Positions 8,801-16,830 of a stretch of DNA of 25,558 nt are shown here, one piece after another (the stretch's first letter is position 1; each line of letters starts with the position of its first letter). The stretch spans positions 18,661-44,218 of the forward strand of contig NW_003112473.1 in the NCBI RefSeq assembly GCF_000003605.2, in the 5' to 3' direction. The stretch comes from Saccoglossus kowalevskii (Eukaryota; Hemichordata; Enteropneusta; Harrimaniidae). The notes under the pieces are model-generated. The model saw only the letters and a list, made by a program, of their open reading frames with translations, searched no databases and was not told the DNA's origin. The translations under genes and the position numbers were made by a program.

Positions 8801-11592
8801 TGCAAAACCATTTCCTCAGTTGCCTGCTTTTTCTCATTTATTGGGGTTTTAAAAACATCAACATCACTGTTGATATTCGTTGTCTCCATACATTCTACTT
8901 CACAAGTCACGGGTTGGAGAATTCTCACCTGCCCAATGACTTTGTCAGTATCTTCCCTCTCTAGCACTATCCCTGAATTGTATTCAGAACTGTCTTTATT
9001 TGTCTTGGCCTTTGTTATACTTTCATCAGCATTGTATGCAACATTCACTGCTCCATTTTTTATCTTTTCTTGCTCTTCTTGCAAAACCTTTTCCTTTTTT
9101 TCAGTTGCCTGCTTTTTCCCATTTGTTGGGGTATTAAAAACGTCTAAATTACTGTTGATATTCGTTGTCTCCAAACGTTCTACTTCACAAGTCACAGGTT
9201 GGGGAATTCCCACTTGCCCAGTGACGCTGTCTGTATCTTCTCTCTCTAGCACTATCCCTGAATTGTATTCAGGACTGTCATTAATTGTCTTAGTATCTGT
9301 TGCAAAGTTCATTGTTTCATCTTTGGTCTTCTCTTGCTCTTCTTGCAAAACTATTTCGTTTTGCTCAGTTGCCTGCTTTTTCCCATTTATTGGGGTATTA
9401 AAAACGTCTAAATTACTGTTGATATTCGTTGACTCCATACGTTCTACTTCACAAGGCACAGGTTGGAGAATTCCCACATGCCCAATGTCTTTGTATGTAT
9501 CTTCTCTCTCTAGCACTATCCCTGAATTGTATTCAGAACTGTTTTTATTTGTCTTAGTCTCTGTTGCAACGTTCATTGATCCATTTTTGATCTTCTCTTG
9601 TTCTTCTTGCAAAACCATTTCCTCAGTTGCCTGCTTTTTCTCATTTATTGGGGTTTTAAAAACGTCAACATCACTGTTGATATTCGTTGTCTCCATACAT
9701 TCTACTTCACAAGTCACAGGTTGGAGAATTCTCACCTGCCCAATGACTTTGTCAGTATCTTCCCTCTCTAGCACTATCCCTGAATTGTATTCAGAACTGT
9801 CTTTATTTGTCTTGGCCTTTGTTATACTATCATCAGCATTGTATGCAACATTCACTGCTCCATTTTTTATCTTTTCTTGCTCTTCTTGCAAAACCTTTTC
9901 CTTTTTTTCAGTTGCCTGCTTTTTCCCATTTGTTGGGGTATTAAAAACGTCTAAATTACTGTTGATATTCGTTGTCTCCAAACGTTCTACTTCACAAGTC
10001 ACAGGTTGGGGAATTCCCACTTGCCCAGTGACGCTGTCTGTATCTTCTCTCTCTAGCACTATCCCTGAATTGTATTCAGGACTGTCATTAATTGTCTTAG
10101 TATCTGTTGCAAAGTTCATTGTTTCATCTTTGGTCTTCTCTTGCTCTTCTTGCGAAACTATTTCGTTTTGCTCAGTTGCCTGCTTTTTCCCATTTATTGG
10201 GGTATTAAAAACGTCTAAATTACTGTTGATATTCGTTGTCTCCAAACGTTCTACTCCACAAGTCACTGGTTGGAGAATTCCCTCCTGCCCAATGACTTTG
10301 TCAGTATCTCCCCTCTCTAGCACTATCCCTGAATTGTTTTCAAGACTATCTTTATTTGTATTGGCCTCTGTTAAACTATAATCAGCATTGTATGCATTAC
10401 TCGTTGTTCCATCTTTGATATTTTCTTGCTCTTCTTGCAAAACCTTTTCGGTTTGCTCAGTTGCCTGCTTTTCCCCATTTATTGGGGTATTAAAAACGTC
10501 TAAATTACTGTTGATATTAGTTGTCTCCAAACGTTCTACTTCACAAGTCACAGGTTGGAGAATTCCCACCTGCCCAATGACTTTATCTGTATCTTCTCTC
10601 TCTAGCAGTTTCCCTGAATTGTATGCAGGACTGTCTTTATTTGTATTGGCCTCTGTTAGACTATCATCTGCATTGTATGCAACACTCACTGTTTCATCTT
10701 TGGTCTTCTCTTGCTCTTCTTGCAAAACCTTTTCGTTTTGCTCAGTTGCCTGCTTTTTCCCCTTTGTTGGGGTATTAAAAACGTCTAAATTACTGTTGAT
10801 ATTAGTTGTCTCCAAACGTTCTACTTCACAAGTCACAGGTTGGAGAATTCCCACCTGCCCAACGACTTTGTTTGTATCTTCTCTCTCTAGCACGATCTCT
10901 GAATTGTATTCAAGACTGTCTTTATTTGGCTTATCTAGAGTACCCTGAGTATCTGCATTGGGTAATTCCATCGCATTACAGCCTTTGTGGTTGTCAGGTT
11001 TTGAATCATTAGTACCTGTATTGGAATCAGAGTTTGTTTCCGCCAGGATCTTTAGTCCAGCCTTCCTAGGCAAGTCATTCACTTTGTCTGATGTTCCATT
11101 ACAGGGAACTGATATGTTCTTTCCAACCTTATCTGTGAAAGAGCTTTGCCCAGTCAGTTTCTTTGATATGCTAGACTCTGTGTTTATTACGTCCTGACAT
11201 GTTTCAGCAAATTGTTCTTTCAATGGCTGCTTCAAATCTGCATCTCTCCAAACAGTGGACATTTGATCTAATTGAGTTTCTTTATTTACACATTCTCTCA
11301 TATTGTTCAACGTATATTTCTCATGAGTGTATGTTCTCCCTCTCTTTCTCGGACAATCCTTTTCAGGTGAATTGTCAGTTTTGTCTGTTGTGTTGAGCGC
11401 TTTGTTATTCCTATTTCGTTTCCTGCTTGGTGGTCTGCCTCTTTTCCTGGGTAGATCTGTTGTTGGTTTGCTGCCGATATGTGATGTGGTTTTTTCAACT
11501 GTAGAACTTTCTATTTTATCTACTTCTTCATACTCTGTATATTCCACTGGGATATTATACCAACATAATAATTCTTCATTTGGACTGATGTC
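3421..11592 (-). CDS. PRDM-family gene, giant exon: end of PR domain, AT-hooks, tandem repeats, disordered acidic region
   Basis: The exon begins at an acceptor (GAGCAG|GACATC) and reads DISPNEELLCWYN, the last strand of a PR/SET domain, in phase with the exon at 12868-13023. The same open frame reaches further right to a Met at 11671-11673, but that part is intronic. The exon runs 2,723 codons to a TAG at 3421-3423. Order of elements: PR-domain end (residues 1-15); two basic AT-hook-like motifs (about residues 48-86); thirteen repeats of ~95 residues (about 222-1415); then a long acidic Ser/Thr/Asn/Lys-rich region with spaced V-I-D-L-S type motifs (about 1918-2703). No enzymatic domain is visible after the PR domain. 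PRDM proteins are nuclear transcriptional regulators, and some are histone methyltransferases. Whether this PR domain is active cannot be told. The TAG coincides with a one-base frame break, so it is probably not the true end of the protein. The linker is unusually long for a PRDM protein, and the subfamily could not be assigned. Confidence 0.9.
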   Translation of the reverse strand, partial: DISPNEELLCWYNIPVEYTEYEEVDKIESSTVEKTTSHIGSKPTTDLPRKRGRPPSRKRNRNNKALNTTDKTDNSPEKDCPRKRGRTYTHEKYTLNNMRECVNKETQLDQMSTVWRDADLKQPLKEQFAETCQDVINTESSISKKLTGQSSFTDKVGKNISVPCNGTSDKVNDLPRKAGLKILAETNSDSNTGTNDSKPDNHKGCNAMELPNADTQGTLDKPNKDSLEYNSEIVLEREDTNKVVGQVGILQPVTCEVERLETTNINSNLDVFNTPTKGKKQATEQNEKVLQEEQEKTKDETVSVAYNADDSLTEANTNKDSPAYNSGKLLEREDTDKVIGQVGILQPVTCEVERLETTNINSNLDVFNTPINGEKQATEQTEKVLQEEQENIKDGTTSNAYNADYSLTEANTNKDSLENNSGIVLERGDTDKVIGQEGILQPVTCGVERLETTNINSNLDVFNTPINGKKQATEQNEIVSQEEQEKTKDETMNFATDTKTINDSPEYNSGIVLEREDTDSVTGQVGIPQPVTCEVERLETTNINSNLDVFNTPTNGKKQATEKKEKVLQEEQEKIKNGAVNVAYNADDSITKAKTNKDSSEYNSGIVLEREDTDKVIGQVRILQPVTCEVECMETTNINSDVDVFKTPINEKKQATEEMVLQEEQEKIKNGSMNVATETKTNKNSSEYNSGIVLEREDTYKDIGHVGILQPVPCEVERMESTNINSNLDVFNTPINGKKQATEQNEIVLQEEQEKTKDETMNFATDTKTINDSPEYNSGIVLEREDTDSVTGQVGIPQPVTCEVERLETTNINSNLDVFNTPTNGKKQATEKKEKVLQEEQEKIKNGAVNVAYNADESITKAKTNKDSSEYNSGIVLEREDTDKVIGQVRILQPVTCEVECMETTNINSDVDVFKTPINEKKQATEEMVLQEEQEKIKNESMNVATETKTNKNSSEYNSEIVLEKEDTYKDIGHVGILQPVPCEVERMESTNINSNLDVFNTPTNGKKQATEKKEKVLQEEQEKIKNGAVNVAYNADDSITKAKTNKDSSEYNSGIVLEREDTDKVIGQVRILQPVTCEVECMETTNINSDVDVFKTPINEKKQATEEMVLQEEQEKIKNGSMNVATETKTNKNSSEYNSGIVLEREDTYKDIGHVGILQPVPCEVERMESTNINSNLDVFETLTNGKKLTTEEKVLQEEQEKIKYGTVNVAYNADDSITEANTNKDGPEYNSGIVLKREDTDRVTGLVGILQPVTSEVEHTETKNINSNCDVFKIPQNGKKQATEKKEKVLQEEQEKTKGGTVNVPYNKNDCLIEAKKNKDSPEYNSGIVPERDDTDKVIGQVGILQPVTCEPMQTLNVKRSIEDAKGWQETPQNRKKQIVWQKQISSDKVQMTKNGIPSLAYNANGCMGAGKTDKSVQVRDDFTKAGASHTEQEVNTKEHLNHLDEMDIMNSKNAVCVGDDTIVKQVISNAYKDNKLSNNPQGCDSTVKETALSAIVVKECPMDKTLGEKDIVERISTIVQGELKQYCSGRSTTKVTVREPQLAIGKYELNKEVTSVGKMDLDYEKTAVNKTMHVPKRISTGVGNDGEFNKVVKENQQRTNDSSAIDKQENQKTVMETKMKPTNDDDCTSEKNHSVVCSDKHIISNDQSVHQQKNECDSPHHISITSIEGRLKMSIKPSDYTIGERIVNVQPPPLLKADSQNQTHNVVSTCMKEGTADKGEHESNHTFRRVVEQYIQQADSQSADEIVHSEGRKLGSSPPDITEQLTLEYEPLDKRICKEMEAIDGKCEYESSRPYLLELSAGMIMGGKSNNTEAPYARDEEEIQTTEETADNDGGKYESEKAINVSENTILEEAPEPKQNVVETREDPDQKLNDSNGVFDKGFVSMEVKLLEENIEHVESTEEISSDILYKTEGDVIDLLQPMILEVGNLLAKPTNDNIDTSQVRTNQKTNPECETEVSTFNWSKLEGSTSGERTKEKVSKRLKMSEDSHHRLEDSVIDWSEKIKIKTSHQNAPDEATHCTFQIDASDEKKEELPEEQNISEDGQPKLNYSVIDLSTVKPNGEYAQKVKAQTVSAENQIPGELLECNVHKLPKCMFESKILVNSSDASIMESVTAKEIGKDLLICTILPDNSDPSNSEGKTVKPSKMIAEAKNVSDKSVADNCSMDIEASVDMKDEQKSDITSDITLRDFTEHASSVIVQINDGSNNNLVNSILQGENINESKRRTVEHIQNKDELSEICHHTMYVSAVDQLEPTTVTTDNENILNDTVEVDGSNKREEDTKNKNQLMKDVGENALEETQSTTEVEEIVDEPSGDYKLQLTKYTPDTSKEVQVNDETINKPVNNGKREAEDNKNLLQIKAVEDISIGLSESEDNCKMEVGSCNEKIEELITASYEGNSKELSNCASSSEVVHMKESVLDNDSFGSMDIETVEKIKQYGVIDLSVNSSATLNDTMKIETSAKTRDEMKFDETLLDIQEKLAKYICEATNNRQEEQITDNSLVHSVNRKIEENTENLNVNTNHAQILALCKTESSQTALQVNGSDNTLHNDKYKIGEMSEHGQYKMEDCVVDLSTVPDASVNIIKTTFCSMEVKTSTEQPEDGQLIKRDTVMLPIVVKEDGELLNNSSNDSILGNPPQVVTDKLHNYVDNGNDGYNIQNVKNNTECLSNEAAFDNMEGQILTTDKEVNSGQEQFESFVINLSKRVDTEDDNKLVVAPIDNID
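7350..10926 (-). repeat. In-frame tandem repeat, 13 units of about 95 codons, inside the giant exon
   Basis: Units begin with N-K-[DN]-S near plus positions 10926, 10641, 10356, 10089, 9807, 9549, 9282, 9000, 8742, 8457, 8199, 7920 and 7635. Lengths are 285, 285, 267, 282, 258, 267, 282, 258, 285, 258, 279 and 285 bp, followed by a degenerate last unit. All are multiples of three, so the frame is preserved. Conserved blocks are GIVLEREDTD, GQVGILQPVTCEVER, TNINSNLDVF and KVLQEEQEK. The first block has a hydrophobic core followed by acidic residues, which resembles a SUMO-interaction motif. The EEQEK block could form a short helix. Units 4-5-6 are nearly repeated as 7-8-9, a higher-order duplication of about 807 bp. 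No known domain is recognised. Confidence 0.95.
11335..11451 (-). other. Two AT-hook-like basic motifs
   Basis: Minus-strand translation gives PRKRGRPPSRKRNR at 11410-11451 and PRKRGR at 11335-11352. The first contains the R-G-R-P core of AT-hooks, which insert in the minor groove of AT-rich DNA. The second lacks the P after RGR and is a weaker match. Both would also serve as nuclear localisation signals. They lie directly after the PR domain. Confidence 0.7.
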
Positions 11593-12867
11593 CTGCTCAA
11601 CGAAATACATCAGATCAGTGTTAAATAAATGTATTCCTAATTCAGGATGATAGCTACAATGTGTTGATTTCAATTTTTAAGTATTAAGGTAGAGATGCAG
11701 TTTACGTGACAGGTATTTCAATTAGTTAATTAGGAAACCAAGATGACCTCCCTTGTCCAGTAAAACTATATATTTTCGGAAAGCTTATTGTATGAATTTA
11801 AAAATTGTGTTAGTATTTTTGTATGGACACTGTAGTTTGAAATATACACAAAAATGTGCTTTTTTGGTCAAAAATGATTTAAAAAAAAATTAGCTTCTAA
11901 GCCATGCTTCTGTTTCCTGTCAAAATTGGTTTATGGGTACATCTGTTTACTATGAAGAAAGTGCCGTCTTGAAACCTGTCTACCAGTTATCAATTTTGCA
12001 GGGCAGCAGCTCAAATATCACTACTTCAAGTTTTTGCATAAATTAACACGCAGGCTTGTTGTCTGTACGATTGCTGTAACACTGTTGCTGTAACCCAAAA
12101 CAATGCCCCGACGGCGTTTTGAAGATAAACACATTGTCAATCATTTGTGGAAATTTCAAAACAAAAGGTCAAAGCGTCCAGGAGCTAGTTCTTTGATGTG
12201 GACTAAAAAGAAGCTGAGATAATTGCTAATTTGCATAACAATTCACAGTAAGAAGTTTGCTAATGCTCACATTTAAAACGGCTGTAACAGTTCCAAATTT
12301 AAATGTATAATCGTTATATTAAAAGTTAAATATAGTGCATATTATGGAGATCCCATCATTTCTTTTTTTTACCATGTTTCTTTTTGATTATTTATGTACA
12401 GCCTTGCTAAATCTTGCTAAGCATTCAAAAGAGAGAATGTTTGCACCTGTTATCTACATTTTAAAGTCGTTTTTGAGTCTGTTCCATTATTCACAATTCT
12501 ACAAAATTTTAACAGCTTATAGCTAAGATTGTTTGGACAATAAAAAGAAAAAACAAATTCACTCCCAAGTGCCCACAAACCTGCATCTCTACCTTAAACA
12601 AATATACCACTGTCCATAATTGGAGACATGTATATTGAATGTCACTGCTGTCTATCTTGATGCGTTTCATTTATGCAATTGTGAGTCATACCTACCTTTC
12701 GAAACGGCATTATAGCAATTTTATGTTTAATGTGTTTTTTTATAAAAATCTTCCAGTTACTTTGGTCTACCATCAAATGTGTTGTATACTATAAAGCTAA
12801 GTGTCAAAAACCACTACACTGACAGGGATATTTCAATGAAACTAGCAAAATCATTGTCAAAATTTAC
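11593..12867 (-). other. Intron within the PR domain, hosting a transposon-like element
   Basis: The donor is ATTAAG|GTAAAT at 12868/12867 and the acceptor GAGCAG|GACATC at 11593/11592, both phase 0. Splicing joins IFYKTIK to DISPNEELL, the normal order of PR/SET motifs. Most of the 1,275 bp is taken up by the inverted-repeat element at 11684-12597. The rest is AT-rich with no further feature. Confidence 0.85.
11684..12597. mobile_element. Non-autonomous DNA transposon-like element with 17-nt terminal inverted repeats and TTAA ends
   Basis: The left end TTAAGGTAGAGATGCAG (11684-11700) and the right end at 12581-12597 are perfect reverse complements over 17 nt, 914 bp apart, after which the ends diverge. 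If TTAA is the target-site duplication, the terminal repeat proper is 13 nt. TTAA duplications are typical of piggyBac and Kolobok superfamilies. The interior has no long open frame and is AT-rich, so it would depend on a transposase from elsewhere. It lies about 90 bp upstream of the acceptor of the giant exon. The family is not recognised. A chance 17-nt inverted match at such spacing is unlikely. Confidence 0.7.
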
Positions 12868-13023
12868 CTTAATTGTTTTGTAGAAAATCTGTTTGTTGTG
12901 TTGGACTGCCACCATGTTTTGTTCTTCATAATAACGGGCACCTCTAATATATCTCAGCCAATTAGATGTCCTAGGATCGGATGCATCTATACAGAATAAC
13001 CGCCTTCCTGATGGCCCCTTTAT
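12868..13023 (-). CDS. PRDM-family gene, central PR-domain exon
   Basis: The exon encodes 52 residues, flanked by acceptor CTTTCAG|ATAAAG and donor ATTAAG|GTAAAT, both phase 0. It carries the core PR/SET signatures: C-I-D-A-S-D-P, N-W-L-R-Y-I, E-E-Q-N-M-V-A-V-Q and Q-I-F-Y-K-T-I-K. These match the conserved W-[LM]-R-Y-[IV] and EQN-hydrophobic blocks of PRDM proteins. The PR domain is a divergent SET fold that lacks the canonical SET N-H-S motif, and here R-G-A-R occupies the comparable place. The CIDASDP block recalls PRDM2-type PR domains, but that is from memory and not enough to assign a subfamily. Confidence 0.93.
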
Positions 13024-14355
13024 CTGAAAGATTCAACAAGTCTTCAATCGCCAACTCAATGCAAAGACTATTTGTTATTGCTTTAAAATAACGTGTGAAG
13101 TACAAAGTATATCCGCCAACTTTGCCATGACATTTATATCATTGTAAAAAAATGTTTAAAAAAAACTTTGTTTTTCTTTGTAATTGCCAGTACTATTTCT
13201 AATTATTATGAATAATTTCGCTAAATATACAAAATAGCATATTATTATGTATGAAGAATAAATCATACTTGTTATCCACACATTCAACTCAATAAGCAGT
13301 TGACGCATACCTATGCATTTGAACAAACTCTTATTATAATTGCAAACTTCTATTCAACATTTAACTGCAACAACAGTCTGTTTGAACTCAATATCAAATC
13401 ACTTGAGCAATTAGTTGTGCAACAAAGTGATGCTAAATTTAGTTATAAGTATGCAGCATGGGGAATTATTATACCCAAAACTATTCAATTCATTTGCACA
13501 AACACACCAGATGCAGTTTAAAATGACATGCAAATGCCTTGTTTTATGCACAGATTTGAGAAAATAGTAATGGCCAATAATGAGTAATTTTTCGGCAGAT
13601 TGGTAAAACAAAATACAATGCTTCATATAACTTAATCCACATGAAGTTGATTTTGATGCATTTTTACAAATGGATGTGCATAATGTATGACATGATTTAA
13701 TTGAGTATGATTGGCCAAGGTAGATGTAGATTTGTCTATCTGGTGGACATCTTGGATCCAATTTTATAAACAAAATGTATATACTGAGTTTGAACCAAAT
13801 CTGTCCATACATAACTAGGATCAGATTCTGGAATGGCATAAATCCTTGTTTTTTATGGATATTTAGCACTGGAATGACTGTCACATACTCATCGTGAATG
13901 AAATGAAATGTGAACTAATGTTTAGATGAATATGTATCCCAAGATAAATGACATCTTTTACATGATTGGTCCAGTCATTTAAATCATTAAAACAGAATGA
14001 CCACCATCATCAGCTATTTTGTATCTGATCTCAAAAGAATTACACTATAGGACACATATGCACATGTATGAGTAAATTTAAACATTACCAATCGATGTAA
14101 GTCTGAGATACAAACTGTTGTTGATGCACAGCTGGATACACAGAGGTAAAATTATCAGTCTCTGCTTTCAGCTGAAATAATCCTTAACATGTTTTCTCAG
14201 TTTGGAATGTTTGTTCAATGGTTTTACCTCAATGTTTGATGATGTGGCAGCAATTAGCAGCCTGGTACATTCATGTACAACAATTGGAGCTAAGTATATG
14301 ATTTTCATAAATGCCAAAATATAGGTGAATGTGGAAAACTTTTGAAATGACTTAC
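13024..14355 (-). other. Intron, 1.3 kb
   Basis: The donor is TGGGAG|GTAAGT at 14356/14355 and the acceptor CTTTCAG|ATAAAG at 13024/13023, phase 0. The sequence is AT-rich. Short open frames on both strands (for example 13411-13884 minus) have no recognisable motifs and no splice support. Nothing else is seen. Confidence 0.85.
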
Positions 14356-14459
14356 CTCCCATGAATAGTACGAATCAGATTTTTCCGTCAGTTTCTTCTT
14401 AACTCCTTCATATGGTCCAAAGCGACTATCTGCTTTGATAAAATGTTTTGCCCATATAC
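14356..14459 (-). CDS. PRDM-family gene, N-terminal PR-domain exon (RFGPYEG)
   Basis: This 104-nt exon lies between acceptor TTTTTTAG|GTATAT and donor GAG|GTAAGT. It starts in phase 1 (the codon G|GT gives glycine) and ends in phase 0. It encodes I-W-A-K-H-F-I, then R-F-G-P-Y-E-G and a Lys-rich stretch ending S-Y-Y-S-W-E. The G-[IV]-W-A…RFGPYEG block is the most recognisable N-terminal signature of PRDM PR domains. Confidence 0.95.
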
Positions 14460-14929
14460 CTAAAAAACAAAGCAGCTTATTTTAAAAATGTATGGTAAAT
14501 ATATTTAAATAATTAAACTACTGCAGAATGTGTATTTAAGCAATATTGTGATTCATGCATAACAAGTTTTATGGATAACTTTGTATTTGTGTAGTTTTTT
14601 CAAATTTTATTTTAATAAAAGCAACCAAAATGAGTTGCACATTTTGTAAACAAGATTAACATGCAATGATGTGTTATGAGATTCATACTGAACATGATGC
14701 AGCACAAGGACACTAGTGCTTTCACAACCACATTTCGTTTTTGACAAGTTAAATAATTTTTCTACAATAGCCACCCTGAGATCACACATCAGGGAAGCTT
14801 ATTATTGATGGGAAAAAATGAGTACATGAAAACTCATCACTGGGAATCAATCATCACTTACTTGTGGGAACATTACAATGATTACTTAAAAAGAACCCAA
14901 ATACATTTATATCAGATAGATAAACTTAC
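14460..14929 (-). other. Intron, 470 bp
   Basis: The donor is AAAATTG|GTAAGT at 14930/14929 and the acceptor TTTTTTAG|GTATAT at 14460/14459, phase 1. The sequence is AT-rich. A 60-codon open frame on the minus strand (14607-14789) is not supported by splice sites or motifs. Confidence 0.85.
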
Positions 14930-15016
14930 CAATTTTATTGAACTCTACACTTGATGGTTTTAGTTCACAATAGGGAGGGACAGTCATGTATGGTGGCACT
15001 ATCTCCATTATGAACA
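14930..15016 (-). CDS. PRDM-family gene, exon at the start of the PR domain (possible first coding exon)
   Basis: The 87-nt exon runs from acceptor TTGTTTGTAG|TGTTCATA to donor TTG|GTAAGT (phase 1). An in-frame ATG at 15006-15008 has A at -3 and G at +4, a good initiation context, and is followed by E-I-V-P-P-Y. The C-terminal part reads S-S-V-E-F-N-K-I-G, continuing into I-W-A-K of the next exon, as expected at the start of a PR domain. The frame is also open upstream of the ATG (F-I, then the acceptor), so the exon could instead be internal, entered with one base of a codon already supplied. Which of the two is right cannot be decided here. Confidence 0.85.
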
Positions 15017-15099
15017 CTACAAACAATAACAACAAGACATGCAATGTGGTTATTAATAACATGCATTGTTCTTTAACAAAGTGTTATCTTTTTCTATTT
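15017..15099. other. Short non-coding stretch before the first minisatellite
   Basis: This holds the T-rich acceptor tract of the exon at 14930-15016 and AT-rich sequence. No gene is seen. Confidence 0.6.
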
Positions 15100-16830
15100 T
15101 GCTTGCAGTGGGTGGTGGGTTGACTAGGGTTACAGGGGGAAGCAGACAATAATAAATGTGTTGATACTGAGTGCCCCAGTACAGGGTGGGCGGGCCATAG
15201 TTTACAAGGGTGGGACTGAAACAGGTTTGTTACAAAGTGCCCTAATACAGGTTGGGTGGGCAAAGGTTTAGACGGATGGTGACTAAAACATGTTTGTTGC
15301 AAAGTGTCCTCATAGAGGGTTGATGAGCGAGGATTTACACGGGTGGGAACCAAGTAAGTTTGTTATAAAGTGCATTAATACATGGTGGGTAGACAAGGAT
15401 TTACAATGGTGGGGGCTAAAACTCTTTTTTTTAACTGTTCAAATACAGTGTAGCTTGGCAATAGTTCACAATGATGGGAACTAAATTATGTTTAATACAA
15501 AATGTCCCAATTAAATACAAGGATTTACAAAGGTGGGAACTATAATAAGTTTTCTACTAAGTTCCCCCAACCAGGATGGGTGGCCAAGGGTTTACATGGT
15601 TGGACTCTAAAATAGGTTAGTTACAAAGTGCCTGATAAAAAGGTTGGTTGGGCTAGGGTTCACAATAATGGAGACTAAAACAGGTTAGTTATGAGTGCCA
15701 CAATATAGTATAGGTGGGCCAGAGTTTACAAGGGTGGGGAATAGAGTAAGCGTGTTACAAAGTGCCCAAATTCAGATTGCGTAGGCAAGGGTTTACAAGA
15801 ATGGGAACTAAATAAGTGTGTTACAAAGTATCCCAATACAGAATGGATAGGTAAGTGTTTACCATGGTGGGGATTATAATAAATTTGTTATAAAGTGCCA
15901 CAATACAGGATGGGTGCACACAGGTTTCCAAGGTTGGGGTCTATAATAAGCTTAATGTTTGTTACAAAGTGTCCCAATATGGGGTAGGTAAGGTTTATAA
16001 GGGTGAGGACTAAACCAAGTTTGTTATAAAGTACCCCAATACAGGATGAGTGGACAAGGGTCTACAAGGATGGGGACTAAATAAGTTTGTTACAAAGAGC
16101 CCAATACAGGGTTGGTGGACAATGGTTTGCAAGAGTGGGACTATAATAAGTTTGTTATAAAGTACCCAAATTCAGGGTGGGTGGGCAAGGGTTTACAAGG
16201 ATGGGGACTCAATAAATTTGTTACAAAGAGCCCCAATACTGGATGGGTGGAGAAGGGTTTGCAAGAGTGGGACTAAAATAAGTTTGTTATAAAGTACCCA
16301 AATACAGGGTGGGTGGGCAAGGGTTTACAAGGATGGGGACTCAATAAGTTTGTTACAAAGAGCCCCAATACAGGATGGATGGAAAAGGGTTTGCAAAAGT
16401 GGGAACTATAATAAGTTTGTTATAAAGTACCCAAATACAGGGTGGGTGGGCAAGGGTTTACAAGGATGGGGACTAATTAGGTTTGTTACAAAGAGCCCCA
16501 ATACAGGATGGATGGGTGGAGAAGGGTTTGCAAGAGTTGGACTATAATAAGTTTGTTAAAAAATGTCCAATTACAGGGTGGGTAAGCAAGGGTTTACAAT
16601 GATGGGGACTCAATAAATTTGTTACAAAGAGCCTCAATACATGATTGGTGGACAAGGGTTTGTAATAGTTGAACTATAATAAACCTATTTTTGTTACAAA
16701 AGTGTCACGATACAGGATGGGTAAGGGTTTATAAGGGTGGGGAATAAACTAAGTTTGTTAAAAAATGTTCAAATACAGGTTGGGTGGGCAAGGGTTTGAA
16801 AGAATGCAGACTCAAAAAGTTCAAGTATGC
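15100..16830. repeat. Minisatellite array, about 67-bp unit, roughly 25 copies
   Basis: A unit of about 67 bp recurs from about 15100 to 16810. Its core elements are GTTTGTTACAAAG, CCCAATACAGG, GGTGGGTGGGCAAGGGTTTA and GGGACTAAAATAAG. Divergence is high at the left end and lower around 16080-16560. In that part two unit types alternate (…GAGCCCCAATACAGGATGG… and …GTACCCAAATACAGGGTGG…), giving a higher-order period of about 134 bp. The G-rich strand is the plus strand. Unit length is not a multiple of three and no long open frame follows it. It lies upstream of the PR exons, probably in an intron or the 5' region of the gene. Confidence 0.93.

Noticed and set aside
7694-10948. Plus-strand open frames of 895 and 186 codons that look like hydrophobic, Cys/Ser/Phe-rich repeat proteins
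   Set aside because: They are the exact antisense of the in-frame tandem repeat. A period that is a multiple of three makes one stop-free antisense frame persist through all units. The minus strand is supported by PR-domain splicing, and no plus-strand splice or promoter evidence exists.
11593-11673. Methionine at 11671-11673 as the start of the giant frame
   Set aside because: The open frame extends into the intron by chance. The splice acceptor at 11593 gives an exact PR-domain join (IFYKTIK to DISPNEELL) in phase 0.
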